The position numbers and the translations under genes are program-made. The notes under the pieces were generated by a model. That model was given only the letters and a program-made list of their open reading frames with translations. It was not told where the DNA came from and ran no database searches. Of a stretch of 56,019 nucleotides of DNA, positions 10,101-20,029 are shown in pieces (the first letter of the stretch is position 1; each line of letters begins with the position of its first letter). Source of the stretch: Seminavis robusta (taxonomy: Eukaryota > Bacillariophyta > Bacillariophyceae > Naviculales > Naviculaceae); assembly GCA_903772945.1 (NCBI GenBank), contig CAICTM010000623.1, positions 1 through 56,019 of the forward strand. The letters are read 5' to 3'.

Positions 10101-11466
10101 GCTCTTGTTCGGTGGCGTTTGTCCCTTGCAACAAGTACATGCAAGTATCCACGGTACCATTGTTGTTGTTGTAAGCGGATGGATCAGTATCAAGCGACAA
10201 GCAGTCGCATAGATTGTTCAATTCCTCGTGTGCAAATACAGCTAGCATCGTTCCATTGGCCGCTTGGTCGAGTAGCTCCTTGTACGAGTCAATCTGTTGG
10301 GGCCAAACTTGCTGAACCGTTTCATTGCGTAGTGGCGATCCATTGGCATCTATCGGTCTGGTAAGACCAATCAGAATTCCCACAGCATCATTGTCTTGCT
10401 GTTGCAGTCGGCATTGTAAGGTGGCGGCAAAGAGCGCCAAGAACTCATCAAACTCGATTTGTATGGAATCGAATGTTGTGGGGCAGGATGAAGCGTCGAT
10501 TGAATCGTCCAGTTGTCGCCGTTGTTCTTCCGGTGCCTGAAATGCCGGAGCACGAAAGACAGGTTCCTCTGGTGTGCAGCCGTCGCATCGTACAATGGGG
10601 TTCCAGGTGGTTTTCGTAACCGTATTGGATGTTGCATCGGTGTCATCCGTAGTAAAGGTCTCCGTGTACCATTCCGTAAGATTGGCAGACACCATGACTC
10701 GTTTGGCCGGATCCAGGCACATTCCTGTTAGGTTGTTGTATAGTTCTTGAAAGAGATCTTCCAGTTCCAGCTGCAGCTCTGTGAGATTGGTCGATTCCGT
10801 GATGGGTAGATTGGCAAAGGAGAGTTCCACAAAGCCCTGGTGCTCACTGGATTGTGAGCAGGTGGGTAGCTCTGTATAGATATCTGGGTCCACGGGAAAA
10901 GGTAGAGTGGTATTGGAAGCATTGTAGCTTGTAGCTGGTGGGTCCTGACTCTGGGTAGCTTGTACCTCTGTTTGGCTTTGTTGGTTAACCACAGCCACTG
11001 TCACAGAGACAGCAATGACAATGGCGAGGAGGCAGGCTATAAGAGCAACTGCCAGCACCCCGCGTTGAGTGGTGGACTTGGAGCCATCCGTGTCTTGCGC
11101 GTTGTCGGGATTGCCAAGGGTAGCATGTTCATTATCTGTTGATTCCGGTAGCTCCGAGGCATCACTGTCTGCCAAGTCATTGAGTACTGTATGTTCCGTT
11201 CTCGATACCAAGGCACCTCCTCCTCTGCCGACCAACTGATAGGGTCCTGCTTGGTCCGACTTGTCTTCGAACCTGGAGGTGGAATTGTCTTGCAATGGTT
11301 TCTCGCCTCGTTCCAACGCGTCCGTCTTGGCAGAAGAGCGTCGACTAGAACCCATGAGTTGGTCTTCGGCGCTAGAGCTTGTCGTCGCTATAACAGGGAA
11401 ATCATCATTGTTGGTGCTGATTGTAGTGCCATTCCCCAATGCAGTATTGCCAATGGAATCTGCCAT
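7177..11466 (-). CDS. Large Pro/Thr/Ser-rich single-pass membrane protein, wall- or adhesion-like
   Basis: Single exon; the first ATG of the frame is at 11466, giving 1,429 residues. Residues 1-135 are polar with a few acidic clusters and no signal peptide. One transmembrane segment lies at about 136-160 (GVLAVALIACLLAIVIAVSV), making this a type II protein with a huge outer part. The outer part has a Cys-containing globular region (about 190-490), a Thr/Ser/Pro linker, a PTPDPTSxPT repeat block, a beta-rich region with SVDFYLDGEFFNNGPWPS, a long Ser/Pro linker with PSxxPS units, a PTPSPTNQ repeat block, and a C-terminal ~150-residue globular domain (AECCAEGF, VCFDHSG). Such architecture is common in diatom surface, wall-associated and adhesive proteins; heavy O-glycosylation is expected. 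No enzymatic motif seen. The two repeat blocks are DNA minisatellites and probably vary in length between alleles. Confidence 0.85.
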   Translation of the reverse strand: MADSIGNTALGNGTTISTNNDDFPVIATTSSSAEDQLMGSSRRSSAKTDALERGEKPLQDNSTSRFEDKSDQAGPYQLVGRGGGALVSRTEHTVLNDLADSDASELPESTDNEHATLGNPDNAQDTDGSKSTTQRGVLAVALIACLLAIVIAVSVTVAVVNQQSQTEVQATQSQDPPATSYNASNTTLPFPVDPDIYTELPTCSQSSEHQGFVELSFANLPITESTNLTELQLELEDLFQELYNNLTGMCLDPAKRVMVSANLTEWYTETFTTDDTDATSNTVTKTTWNPIVRCDGCTPEEPVFRAPAFQAPEEQRRQLDDSIDASSCPTTFDSIQIEFDEFLALFAATLQCRLQQQDNDAVGILIGLTRPIDANGSPLRNETVQQVWPQQIDSYKELLDQAANGTMLAVFAHEELNNLCDCLSLDTDPSAYNNNNGTVDTCMYLLQGTNATEQELQYCLSEEFLLLTPQCQDIIPPLLATFDESNADTDRTDNEEEDEPTSGPSAIQSAQPGSLQPTTKGDDDNSPAPSVVPSWRPTNRESAEPSLGEPTSLGGGPTADATTTLAPTSSVTLFVTTDAFDGLSDAVMEDVLARDDGIWSNQPTASPVPAVSTSSPSATPSAETTLEHTTTTNVEPTPDIGPTDQPTSNSNPRQETTTLAPTALFSTTAEPSPTPTQAISPTEVTTKSADQQPSVWPSMQPSFSPTPDPTSPPTPPPTPNPTRDPTSQPTPDPTSRPTSDPTSRPTPDPTRPPTPDPTSPPTPGPTTSPTTSQPSPTGAAVISIVNLILVDATTRQDIHTISTGDVIRVPVGSSLTVRAQPSSRTEVESVDFYLDGEFFNNGPWPSYAMNGHSISAGIAYLPVSELSVPMMNINITAYPNTTTRRRSLLELVPMQVSFSLVENVPTATPSGVPSSVPSMDPSNAPSLTPSARPSSTPSTNPSFTPSSWFPSISPSKSDSPSLGPLPVPSRTSSIAPSTAPPPPTAVPSKTASIAPSTAPSTTPSTSVPSQTGAPTNPTSGSTTPTPSVKPTNAPTANPSDPATSSTTAPSTGAVTTQPTAAPTASQTAAPSPSPSSLPAPTSSSPTKAPTDGAAPTNPETGSPTSPPTFPPTFPPTSSPSTTPTTSTPSGTPTATPSNVPSSIPSNTPSSVLSMLPSSSPSSLPSSSPSSLPTPSPTNPPTGQPTPSPTNQPTPSPTNQPTPFPTNQPTPSPTNQPTPSPTNQPTPVPTNPPTELPTDPPTPVPTNPPTEPPTNPPTPVPTNPPTQPPTPPPVPTTIATVTTLSGGTVVSNKGLFQIGSTPIDTWFDTSGPSVVTTPGLENINSGRITFAGVQNTNGIYVVVVYDSPVGSGGNAGQATVSVDGGAPTLYSWAECCAEGFRVGPFFAPHSVCFDHSGLVGVIQAWFVDGTNTPTYVVNDASTTTICVNLA
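7650..7960. repeat. Coding minisatellite (PTPSPTNQ / PTPVPTNPPT units)
   Basis: GGTTGGTTGGTNGG-like units repeat with small variations and encode, on the minus strand, tandem octapeptides such as PTPSPTNQ and decapeptides such as PTPVPTNPPT. The array sits just inside the C-terminal globular domain of the 1,429-residue protein. Confidence 0.85.
9130..9350. repeat. Coding minisatellite (PTPDPTSxPT units)
   Basis: GGATCCGGTGTTGGTGGACT-like units, repeated about six to eight times with base changes, encode PTPDPTSRPTSDPTS-type repeats on the minus strand in the same large protein. Confidence 0.8.
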
Positions 11467-12175
11467 TGCTACCCTACCAGTGCTAAGGTGAGCTAATACT
11501 AGTAGCGACGGCAAGGGATCCGATCAACAAAACGAACAAATCTATAGTTATACAGATCTAGAGAGCCATAGAGATTGGTGGATATACATGTAGTGTGGTT
11601 TGTAGAAAGGGTTCACTTTGTAGTTGTTACTGACTTGTTATCACTCATTCATTGTTCGTGAGCTTTGTTCAAGTGGACCTTCTTGGTGGCTCATAAGCGT
11701 ATCTGCCTTCCGTGCAGTGATTTTTAGCGGAGAGTCGGCGTCGCTGGTGAGAAGACCAAGATCAAATTGATCGGAACCAGCACCTGACCATCGAGGAACA
11801 GAACAGGTCATTATTGACCAGAAAAAAACCCACGATCGCACGCCAAAGAGTACTTGACTTAGAGTAAAGACATAGGCTATTCAACCACTTTCTTCAGAAC
11901 GTATAAGTCTGATTGGCATCTCAGTCTTTGCTCGTAAGTCATTAGGCTTTCAACATTTAGCAGCGCGGAACCAAACAACCAAACCGAATTAGAGTTGATA
12001 ACTCTCATGAATAAGTAGCATAGCAGCCAAGGACTTAATGCACTAGGTATGAACTAGTGGGTGTACTAAATGAAGCTTGAACAGGCAGGAGGATGTTGAA
12101 AGATTACAGAAGAGTGCTCTTTGATTCATTCTCCAAGTTTGTCCTCCCGCTGGTAAGTACACTCCAAACTCTATA

Positions 12176-12218
12176 ATAAGAAAGCTGTAACTGGTAGTCA
12201 GTACTGGAGCTTTCTTAT
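12176..12218. repeat. Perfect 11-bp inverted repeat (hairpin)
   Basis: ATAAGAAAGCT at 12176-12186 is the exact reverse complement of AGCTTTCTTAT at 12208-12218, separated by a 21-base loop. It lies directly before the 48-bp tandem duplication. It could be a stem-loop RNA element or a scar of a small mobile element; nothing decides between these. Confidence 0.7.
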
Positions 12219-12222
12219 CCAA

Positions 12223-12318
12223 CTGCTCTGTTTCGCTACCTGCTCATTCTATTTCTAACAAACAAGCCAGCTGCTCTATTTTGCTAGCTGCTGATTTTAT
12301 GTCTAACAAACAAGCCAG
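12223..12318. repeat. 48-bp tandem duplication
   Basis: Two head-to-tail 48-base units, 12223-12270 and 12271-12318, differ at six positions and share the end TCTAACAAACAAGCCAG. The units are non-coding. Confidence 0.85.
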
Positions 12319-12923
12319 TTTCAATAGAAGACTATCTTACTAATCTTGTAGATCAAACTCCACTGCACCTGGGCATTTTGGTCAAACTTGTTCCAGGACT
12401 CTCAATTCATTAGGATCAAGTAAAAATGGTGATCACTGGCTCTGACATCAGTGAGAAATTTTGCAGGTTTACGCACAATTTCTAAAGGAGTAGTATTTCT
12501 TGTGCTTTGAGGTCTCAATACTGGGAAGTTCTCTTACAAGTGTGATATTTCAGTATCAAAAGATTCTTGTCTGTGTCTAAAATCTGAGTACTCAATTTCT
12601 TACTTAACTTAAGGGTTGGAGTGTACATGTAGGCCTTCCTGGCTAGTCAGCACCGCGTGTCCGCGTGTGCCAAATCCCGCTTACACACTTGAAGGCTCGT
12701 TAATATGTTGCATTACAGCTCTGTTGCTTTATAACTCTGGCCCTTCCTCTTGGTACGCACCGGTACATTTTTCTTTACAACCACCGCCGGCTTATGTTAA
12801 AACACGTCACTGTCATAGCCGAAAGAACGACCATGATGAGAGCAGAGGCGGCCTTGATGAGAGCAGCGGCGTCCTCCATTTTGCGTTTCTTTAGAAGGGA
12901 GAGGTACCGCTAGTTTGTGCTGA

Positions 12924-13808
12924 ATGAACAAAACTGAAAAAGCCATGAGAAATCTTTTGCAGACAGCCTTTGTAACAGCACTTGCCAGATCCTCACCCAC
13001 AAAACAACTAAAGATGTCATCATCATCCAGCACTGCCTCGAGGGTTGGAATCGACTATCCAGAGTTGGTACGAAAGCAACATACATGTACCGGTACTGAT
13101 GTGCCCGATCGTGTGATTTTGTCCGCCTAACTGTAACATTACCGTGCGTGTTATTCCCCCCATACAAACGATCTCTTCTTTGGTGTGTTCTCCTCGCAGG
13201 TTGTGTTTGATTTGGATGCTTGTTTGTGGGACAAGGAAATGTACGAAATGTCTGCCATTCCCGATGGATCCAAACTGGTCAAGGGCGATCTACGAGGACG
13301 AGGCAAAGGCGTGACGGGTGTTTACTCTGGCAGCGACAAGATTTCGTTGCACAAAGGATCACTACTGGCTTTGCAAGAACACCACGACAATAAATACCCT
13401 GGAATGAAAATTGCCCTGGCATCATCGGCCGACACTCCCTTTGCCGAAAAGGTGGGACGGGCTACTTTGACATATTTGGAGGTCGTCCCTGGTTGCACCA
13501 TTTGGGATTTGCTCATGCGAGATTGGGACGGTCAAGATGTCAATCAGATTGGACGACAACCACCACTGAGTTCCAACAAGGCCGCCACGCATTTTCCGAT
13601 ACTGCAACAACTCACAGGAATCAGCTATTCCAAAATGTTATTCTTTGACGATTGTAACTGGGGTGATCACTGTGGTAAAGTCGCTAGAGCTTGCAAGGAC
13701 CCCGATACGGGCAAATGTGTCGTGACGCATCGGACTCCCAGCGGCTTGCGCGAAGCAGATTGGATCAAGGGAATGGAGCTGTACGCGCAAGCATGGAAAG
13801 ACGAATAG
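12924..13808 (+). CDS. MDP-1-like HAD-superfamily phosphatase
   Basis: Two exons, 12924-13067 and 13200-13808, with a 132-bp phase-0 intron (GTACGA to CTCGCAG), giving 250 residues. Splicing joins YPEL to VVFDLDACLW, restoring HAD motif I. The order of elements fits magnesium-dependent phosphatase-1 (acid phosphatase family): motif I FDLDACLW with the nucleophile and acid Asp pair, a Ser-containing motif II (IALASSADTPFAEK), a Lys-rich middle, and motif IV MLFFDDCNWGDHCGKV. MDP-1 enzymes act on phosphotyrosine or sugar and glycation phosphates in vitro. Oddity: MDP-1 normally has Thr after the second Asp (DLDYT); here it is Cys. The first ~30 residues are basic and free of acids after Glu5, so they may be a mitochondrial presequence; translation could also begin at the ATG at 13014. 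The 3' end comes within 170 bp of the convergent gene at 13974. Confidence 0.85.
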
Positions 13809-13973
13809 TTTATGTCCATTTTGATGATTGTAATTGTGTAGTACCGTAAACGCATTTTGTCGCATTTGCGTGTACGCCGTTAGCAACCATTTGTTGCCTT
13901 TTTGTTGTAGCTTCATTTAAAAAAAAAAGCTGGGGGAGCCTTGGTGCTTTTTGATTGTTCGAGGCATCTCATC

Positions 13974-15122
13974 TCACAGCAGCATGATCATGGAATGGTT
14001 GGGTTGTACCATGTGGGATCGATCAAATGGATCTTCATAGGTAATGTGACTTGCAAAGGGGTTTTGTAGGGCATTTGAGGCCAGTTCAGGTAGATGATGC
14101 TCTTCTTGTAACAACAGGGTGCAATCTCGTTGAGCATCCAGCTGCGAATGAAAGGTCAACAGAATGGGCGCACGGTGTTGTGTGTGTTGTTGCAACAAGT
14201 ATTGCAAGGTGGGTCTCCATCCCTCCTTCAAGTGTTCATGTCCCAATCCAGGATTGAAAAGTACAAAGGCGTTCCAGTTTGGAGCATTGTTGTTTTTGTC
14301 GGAAATGTAATCATGAAAATATCCCCTGTAGAGCCATTGCAGCTGCAATTGGTTGTCACGATACTGCAACGTTTGGGGTGGCATTTGGGGATGAATATCG
14401 GGGCCCAAAAAGTCCATTTGAATGCGAATGGATCGGGTGGCTGCTGCTGTTGTAGTAGAATGAGTCAGTGCCAACAAGAATTCCTTCCAAAATTCCATGG
14501 GCAGCGTGGCTTCTGCACGGGCTCCCACGCAGCATAGATGATACATATCTTGCTGCTCTTCTTCGTGTGCCAGTAGGGCTGTTGTCACAAAATTTGCCAA
14601 AGTAAGCGGTGCCGACAAGACATGGGTGACCAAGGCTTGTCCATGCTTCAAGTCACGATCCGTCTCAACAGGGAATTCCCATTGTCGCCAGTTCCAATAG
14701 TTGTAAAAGTTCGTCAAGGAGTGGTTTTGCTGCGAACAAGAAACACTACTGCTGGTACCACCAGTAACAGGAGAGGATGGCAGGGGAGGAACTTTCAAGC
14801 AGGCTTGGGCCAATTCCGAGTGAGCGCGTCCCCATTCCAAGGCAGGATCCACGAAGGGTGATGCTCCCGCACTACTTGCAGTACCAGTACCACTGCCAGT
14901 GCTGGACGACAAACGATTTGTCGTCTTGCCTTTACCCAAGATGTGGCAAAAGGGTCTTTTCCTACAAGGGGAGACAGCAAGAGCTCTGGAAATGTACTGA
15001 TAAGAAATCATGGAAGGAGATGATGATGGTGGGGCTGTTGGACTTTTTGGATTCGACCTTTCGGTAGACGGGACCGAAACCAGGAGCTTCTGTGATTTAG
15101 CGGCTCTGCAGGATTTGTTCAT
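13974..15122 (-). CDS. MSS51 C-terminal-domain protein (zinc-finger-MYND-15/17-like, MYND part not seen)
   Basis: Single exon, 382 residues from the ATG at 15122; the frame continues upstream only from a GTG. Residues ~1-130 are Ser/Thr/basic and of low complexity. From about residue 140 the protein matches the C-terminal domain of yeast MSS51 and its animal relatives: FPVETDRDLKHGQALVTHVL, a VGARAEATLPMEFWKEF stretch, the core MDFLGPDIHP, a short YRGYFHD, then AFVLFNPGLGHEHLKEGW, ILLTFHSQLDAQRD and a final NPFAS with YEDPFDRS. Yeast MSS51 controls COX1 translation in mitochondria through this part and an N-terminal MYND-type zinc finger; the domain is also found alone in many algae and fungi. 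No MYND Cys cluster is seen here. Function in diatoms is unknown; a mitochondrial role is a guess. Confidence 0.8.
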   Translation of the reverse strand: MNKSCRAAKSQKLLVSVPSTERSNPKSPTAPPSSSPSMISYQYISRALAVSPCRKRPFCHILGKGKTTNRLSSSTGSGTGTASSAGASPFVDPALEWGRAHSELAQACLKVPPLPSSPVTGGTSSSVSCSQQNHSLTNFYNYWNWRQWEFPVETDRDLKHGQALVTHVLSAPLTLANFVTTALLAHEEEQQDMYHLCCVGARAEATLPMEFWKEFLLALTHSTTTAAATRSIRIQMDFLGPDIHPQMPPQTLQYRDNQLQLQWLYRGYFHDYISDKNNNAPNWNAFVLFNPGLGHEHLKEGWRPTLQYLLQQHTQHRAPILLTFHSQLDAQRDCTLLLQEEHHLPELASNALQNPFASHITYEDPFDRSHMVQPNHSMIMLL

Positions 15123-16526
15123 CGCCCACACGGTTCCCGCAAAATTAGACTGGACTATTGCACCTTCCAAGCCTTCCCAGACCAGAATACCGGTACCATA
15201 ACAGAATAGCTGCTGTTGGCAGAACCAGGCAGATGATAGCTGCTGCTGGCAGATGACATCTCTGCTATAGATTGCATGGGTCGACTTTGACACGAGGATA
15301 CATTCGTCCGGTCAAGGCAAGAGGGGTATCGATGCTTGCCAAGCAAATGCTCATGGAGAGTCTCTGCTTCCTTCTTCCTTGCATGAAACATTGCAACACT
15401 TTCTCTGCTACTTAGCAGCCTGCTGTTCCATTTCAGCCAGCCATTGGTGCATGGACAAAGCAATGTAAAGCAAGAGCGGGAACAAGCAGCAACATTGACC
15501 CCCCCCCCACTAGTCAGATTCGGCCTTGCCTGCTACTTGAATGCTAAATTCTAAAAGTGATAGCTAGCTAGTCACCTGGAGATCTATGTTTTATCTGGCT
15601 CCACGACTAGCTAGGCTGTGTTACGGTAGCCATACCCTGATTGTACTGTATCGTATCGATGTTGACGAGAAAATGAGAGTCTGGAAGAACTTTCGTACCC
15701 TCTATGTGTGGGTTTGTACATACTTCAAACATCACTACTGTCTAGATAGATCGAGGATCATATGGAAATCGCAATCTATAGTTACATGTTAGCTGCCTTA
15801 TGCATTGAGGGGTACGTGATCTGGAAAGAAGCGATGGAATGGAAGACAGTTTGGGAGGTTTGTCTTGACAAACAGTATCCACCGAGCAGAGAAACTTTTT
15901 CTCTCTCTTGTGTGGCAGTGTAAGTATTGAGCAATCTATGGTGTGTTCTTGGCTGATATCATCTTGGTTTCCTGCTCTTGTCGACTCTACGGGCCCTGCC
16001 TCTTCCTAAAGGAAGGTCCCGAAGCGCCTTATATCCCCAGAAAGGCCAGAGGTGTCCGAAGTGACGGAAACAGCATGTCTGGATTGAACCCCCTCCACTG
16101 TTCCGGTGCTTTCTTGACCACCTCGTCTTGTACTTTGTCTGTTGTTGTCGTCGTCGCACTGGATTCTGATCCTTCCGATAGTGCTGCAGTTGGCGGCTGT
16201 TCTATGACGATACACCAAGCGTCTTTGGGGACTGTGAGAACCATTGCTTTTCCTGGTGCGCACATATTATTTCTAGGCAGATATGATGGAGCTGAGGGTT
16301 GCTGGGCTTGTCTTTATGTTTCCAACGAGATTGTGGTGTGGTCTATGGTCTACTCCTGGTCCAGTTTGTTGAATGTATGGATACGATAGTAGCTAGCTGG
16401 GGAGAAAAATTTGTTGGTTTTGTGGTTGTTTTGGTTGGCTTTTCTCGTGAGCTCTTCTGTTCGGGTTGGCTATTGGGGGCTTCTTTGTGTGTTGGTTTTC
16501 CGAACTCCATTGATGCTAAGACATTG

Positions 16527-16655
16527 TTCCTTGTATCATTTTTGCGTATACGCCTTCTACTATAGTAAATTAGTACAACCCTGAGGTAGACGTGGAAGCT
16601 TCTTCCTTGTATCATTTTTGCGTATCCGCCTTCTACTATAGTAAATTAGTACAAC
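16527..16655. repeat. Near-perfect 53-bp direct repeat
   Basis: 16527-16579 and 16603-16655 are 53-base copies starting TTCCTTGTATCATTTTTGCG and ending TTAGTACAAC, with one mismatch (GTATACG against GTATCCG) and a 23-base spacer. The high identity shows a recent local duplication in non-coding DNA. Confidence 0.9.
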
Positions 16656-17048
16656 TTGGAGGCTTCTCGTACTTCGCTGGTTTGGGTCAAGCCTTCTCTT
16701 TCCTGCTCCACGCCAGGAGCCATGGCAGTCGCACAGATTATGGGGGGGTTAGGCAGCAGCGCGGGGGAGGGAAAAGAAAAAAGAAAGGGAGAGGGTTATC
16801 AGTTGGATTCCCAATTCCACCGTTGAAAGCCTGCCGGCACCAGCAAACAGTCACCGGGACTAGAGATCACTTAGGGTGAAAGCGGCAGAAGGCAGTAATG
16901 TGATTGGCTAATCAACCTATGACATCAGCAAATGCGTCAGCAAAGATTCAAATATACTTAACGTACCACTAGATATTACGGGTTAATGTGCTACCAAGTG
17001 GAGGATTTCTTTTTCGCGAAAACCGAAAGAAGGATTCCTCCGTTGTTG

Positions 17049-17158
17049 TCGATCGATCGATCGATCCACAATGACATTCTGCGCTCACTTGCAATCAACT
17101 CGACAGTCTTAAAGCATCATGACCAGAACAGCAGCAACAGCAGCAACAGCAGCAACAC
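17049..17158. repeat. Microsatellites: (GATC)n and (CAGCAA)n
   Basis: A TCGATCGATCGATCGATC run is at 17049-17066 and a CAGCAA hexamer run at 17129-17158. Both precede the transposase-like relic. Confidence 0.8.
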
Positions 17159-17799
17159 AGTCCACTACAATGGAGGAATCTGCAGAATGCAGGTACAGAT
17201 CGCAACGAGGCAATTCAATGCCCAACAAACAGATCGAAGGAGCCAGAGAAGAAGGACCCAAACACCTGGGAGGAGAGGTAGCGAGTCTTTGATCCACTCA
17301 GAGAGTGTGTCATCTGTAAGGCCAGACATCTTGGTTTCAGAGTCCCAAAAGATACACACCGTTTCTGTATTAAGAATACAGTAACAAGAGAAGAGGAGAT
17401 TTGAATGAGCTACAATGGAAACTATCAAGGAGAAGCAGAGACTCACAAGGCACTTCAGTGCTCCTTTCCACTCAATGAGAGAGGAAGCTGGAAGCACTCA
17501 ACAAAGGAGAATGGAGATGCCTTCTTCTGCTAGAACAACACAGCCAAACCAAATCAGAGCCGGCAACAGAAGAAATCACAACCAACACAACTCCAGTAGC
17601 TCTTTGTCAAAAGGTAACACTCTTGTAAAGATCTGCTTTGTGGAACAGCACAAGACCAAAGGAGCACCACTGGCAATGTAGCATGGCAGAAGCTGTCAAA
17701 TCCATTACAGCAAAATCAGAATTCCACCAACATTAAGGACTCACATGACAGTCCACCACAGGAGCATTCAATCTCCACACTACACTCCATTGTTGGCCA

Positions 17800-19510
17800 G
17801 AAACTAATCCTTGTGGACTGGAATCGATGTGGAATACAGTGTACTTGTCCCGATGGAAGATGCTCTGGCAACTCAAGAATACGAGGCAAATGGTCACAAA
17901 CAAGACCTTGTTCCATATCTTTGGCATCACTTGTCCTCTTCTTGGTGTATATCATGTCCATGGTTTGTGTGGAAGCTGCAACAGAGATTCGATTGCAACT
18001 CTGCGAAGTGCTGGTCTCGATCCGACATGCTTCATTGCTCTATCCAGTGAGTCCAAGTATGCTCTACTAACAAGGCTTGTCATTTGGAGCGAAACAGCAA
18101 CAGAGTATTCGTTTCTATCTTGTAACCTATGGAATGGGACCTTGCAGCGCGCTCCTCTACAATGCAATCAACAGAGAGTATCTTAGAGCCATGATGTCTT
18201 ACTTCTCATACTGGCAAGGAAGCGACACTGATCCTGATCCCTTCTTCAAAAGGATGGCACTTCATCGACAGTTTCTCTCTTGGTGACACATCCGTGACAT
18301 CTATGATGCTGCTTGTGCTTCAAACAGGAATGCGTGGAGAATCAGTGACAACCAAAGGCACAAGAGAGATCCAAAGTGTCAAGTGCAACAAAGGAATCTT
18401 CTGCAGACCACTTCCAGGTGATCAAGAACTACTCCAAGAGTCTTGGTGTGCTGCTGCTGTTTGGGATGCTGCCACAGAGACTGGTGAGATTGCATGTGCT
18501 GTTCTTGTTCCAACCACCAAGACAATCCAATTCTCCCATGCTGCATGAAGCTAGCAAGGAGGAGCAACTTCAATCCAGCTGCCATGTACAGCGACACCTG
18601 GCCCCACAAGGATGCTTTTGGGGCTCTCTTTCCAGGTATCGAGGGAAGACTTGGCCTGTTCCATTATGAGAAAGGATTCTGTCAACTTTAGGAAGAGTCA
18701 CATGGATTACTTTCCAAGCAATGCCAGACCTCGTTGGATTGCCTCTATATGTGTACTCAGTGACTTGAGAAGGTCCTCCATGTTTTGAAACATGGGCATC
18801 TTGTCCTCCAATGGCAAGCACTACTCACATGGCAGAGACCTCAGATCATGCAATCACAAGGTCTTCACGATGCAGGATACTCCTATAATCTAAGGAAGAA
18901 GATGAGAAACCAGAGACCATGAGACAGTAAGTTGCAGACAGTGGTTCTGAAGATACAAGGTGACTGCCAGTAGATGGTAGCCAGCCGGAAAGGGTCCGAC
19001 TGCGATCCAGTACAAGCACTATACCTTGTTACTCTCTATACCAAACCATCAGTAGAAGAACTGCATGTTGAGAAAGCCAATTCTTGGCTGATCCACTGCC
19101 TCTTGGAAGATATGTATGACACCTATGCCTGACCATCACCCAATTCGCAAGCAAGCCTCCCAGTTAGTATCTGTCAAGGAGTAGAAGAATCAAAGTTAGA
19201 AGCATTATCACAGACAAGTTTGCCATTTCGGTTAATCGGTGGAATGAGGAGGTGGCCTTGTAGATGCACCAACCTGGCTGGAACTGCAGCATAACCTAAG
19301 ATTAGACACAAGAGAGCCTTCATGTCAAGAAGTCAGTCGAGGAGAAAGGAGGTAATTCCAGGCTGGATGGGAGAAAGTTTTCCTTACTGGAACATTCAGT
19401 TGGCTTACCTCAATGGGCAGCACGGCTTTGGAGTCTGGATGCACCATTCCAAATGCAGAGCCACTGCCACAGGATAATGAGAGAGAGTTTCTTTTCAGAG
19501 TTCATTGTTT
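17800..19510 (+). pseudogene. Decayed transposase-like coding relic
   Basis: Protein-like fragments occur in order but in shifting frames. Near 17835 there is a Cys cluster (CGIQCTCPDGRC) followed by RGKWSQTRP. At 18584-18688 one frame gives MYSDTWPHKDAFGALFPG followed by EGRLGLFHYEKGF. Near 19478-19500 there is DNERE with FFSEF. From memory, the order of a Cys-rich zinc-binding part, a D[TC]WPxKxxF...GRLGLFH block and a late DNGERFFSEY element is typical of a large transposase-like family repeated in diatom genomes. Stops and frameshifts throughout mean it cannot make a protein. The true ends and any terminal repeats were not found. Confidence 0.55.
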
Positions 19511-20029
19511 CATTCAAACCAAAAGGCAGAAGTATGCACCCCAGATGTTGTCTCTGGTGCAGCTTGAACCTGAGCACCACCGAGTCCACCAGCAATGGCC
19601 AGCACCGCCGTGCAACACGCGAAGATCCGACCACCAGCGATCCACCGACTGCAACAGCATATGGTTCCAGCGCCGCCATGCCACCACAGTACGATGTGAC
19701 ATGCTTCAGCAGTAATATCAAGAAAAGCTTATGTGGTTAACTGCTTCTATAACAGAACATATCAACCAATTCAAATTGTCAACTTGCCATTTCAAATGCG
19801 GCATATTCCATACCAATCTGCCATATCCTTTCAGCACCTCACGAATGGCTGTGTAGAGATACTGCCAGTTGTTGACTATAGGAGAGGTAGACCACTCATG
19901 ATGCCTAATTGCAATCTAGATTTGTGATACTTGCTAAAATAGATATAGAGTATTAATGTGACATTCGTTTCTAATGTAGCCATTAATTAATCAAGGTCCT
20001 TTGTTGTTAGCTGTCCCTCTCAGTTTGTA

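Larger units (their letters stand above)
11467..12923. other. Intergenic, no gene seen
   Basis: A 1.45-kb AT-richer stretch between two divergent genes. It contains a 48-bp tandem duplication (12223-12318) and a hairpin (12176-12218), listed separately. No open frame carries a recognisable motif, and no tRNA or rRNA signature was seen by eye. Confidence 0.5.
15123..17799. other. Long gene-free region with small repeats
   Basis: No intact gene. Near 15199-15255 a CAGCTGCTGxTGGCAGA word repeats. A near-perfect 53-bp direct repeat (16527-16655) and two microsatellites (17049-17066 and 17129-17158) are listed separately. The open frames of 60-150 codons around 15943-16389 overlap on both strands and have no motif. 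Confidence 0.5.

Noticed and set aside
16029..16265. 78-codon minus-strand frame (APEQWRGFNPDML...) near the plus-strand frame 15943-16389
   Set aside because: Reads slightly more like protein than its surroundings, but no partner exons, motif or clear start context; kept out of the gene list.
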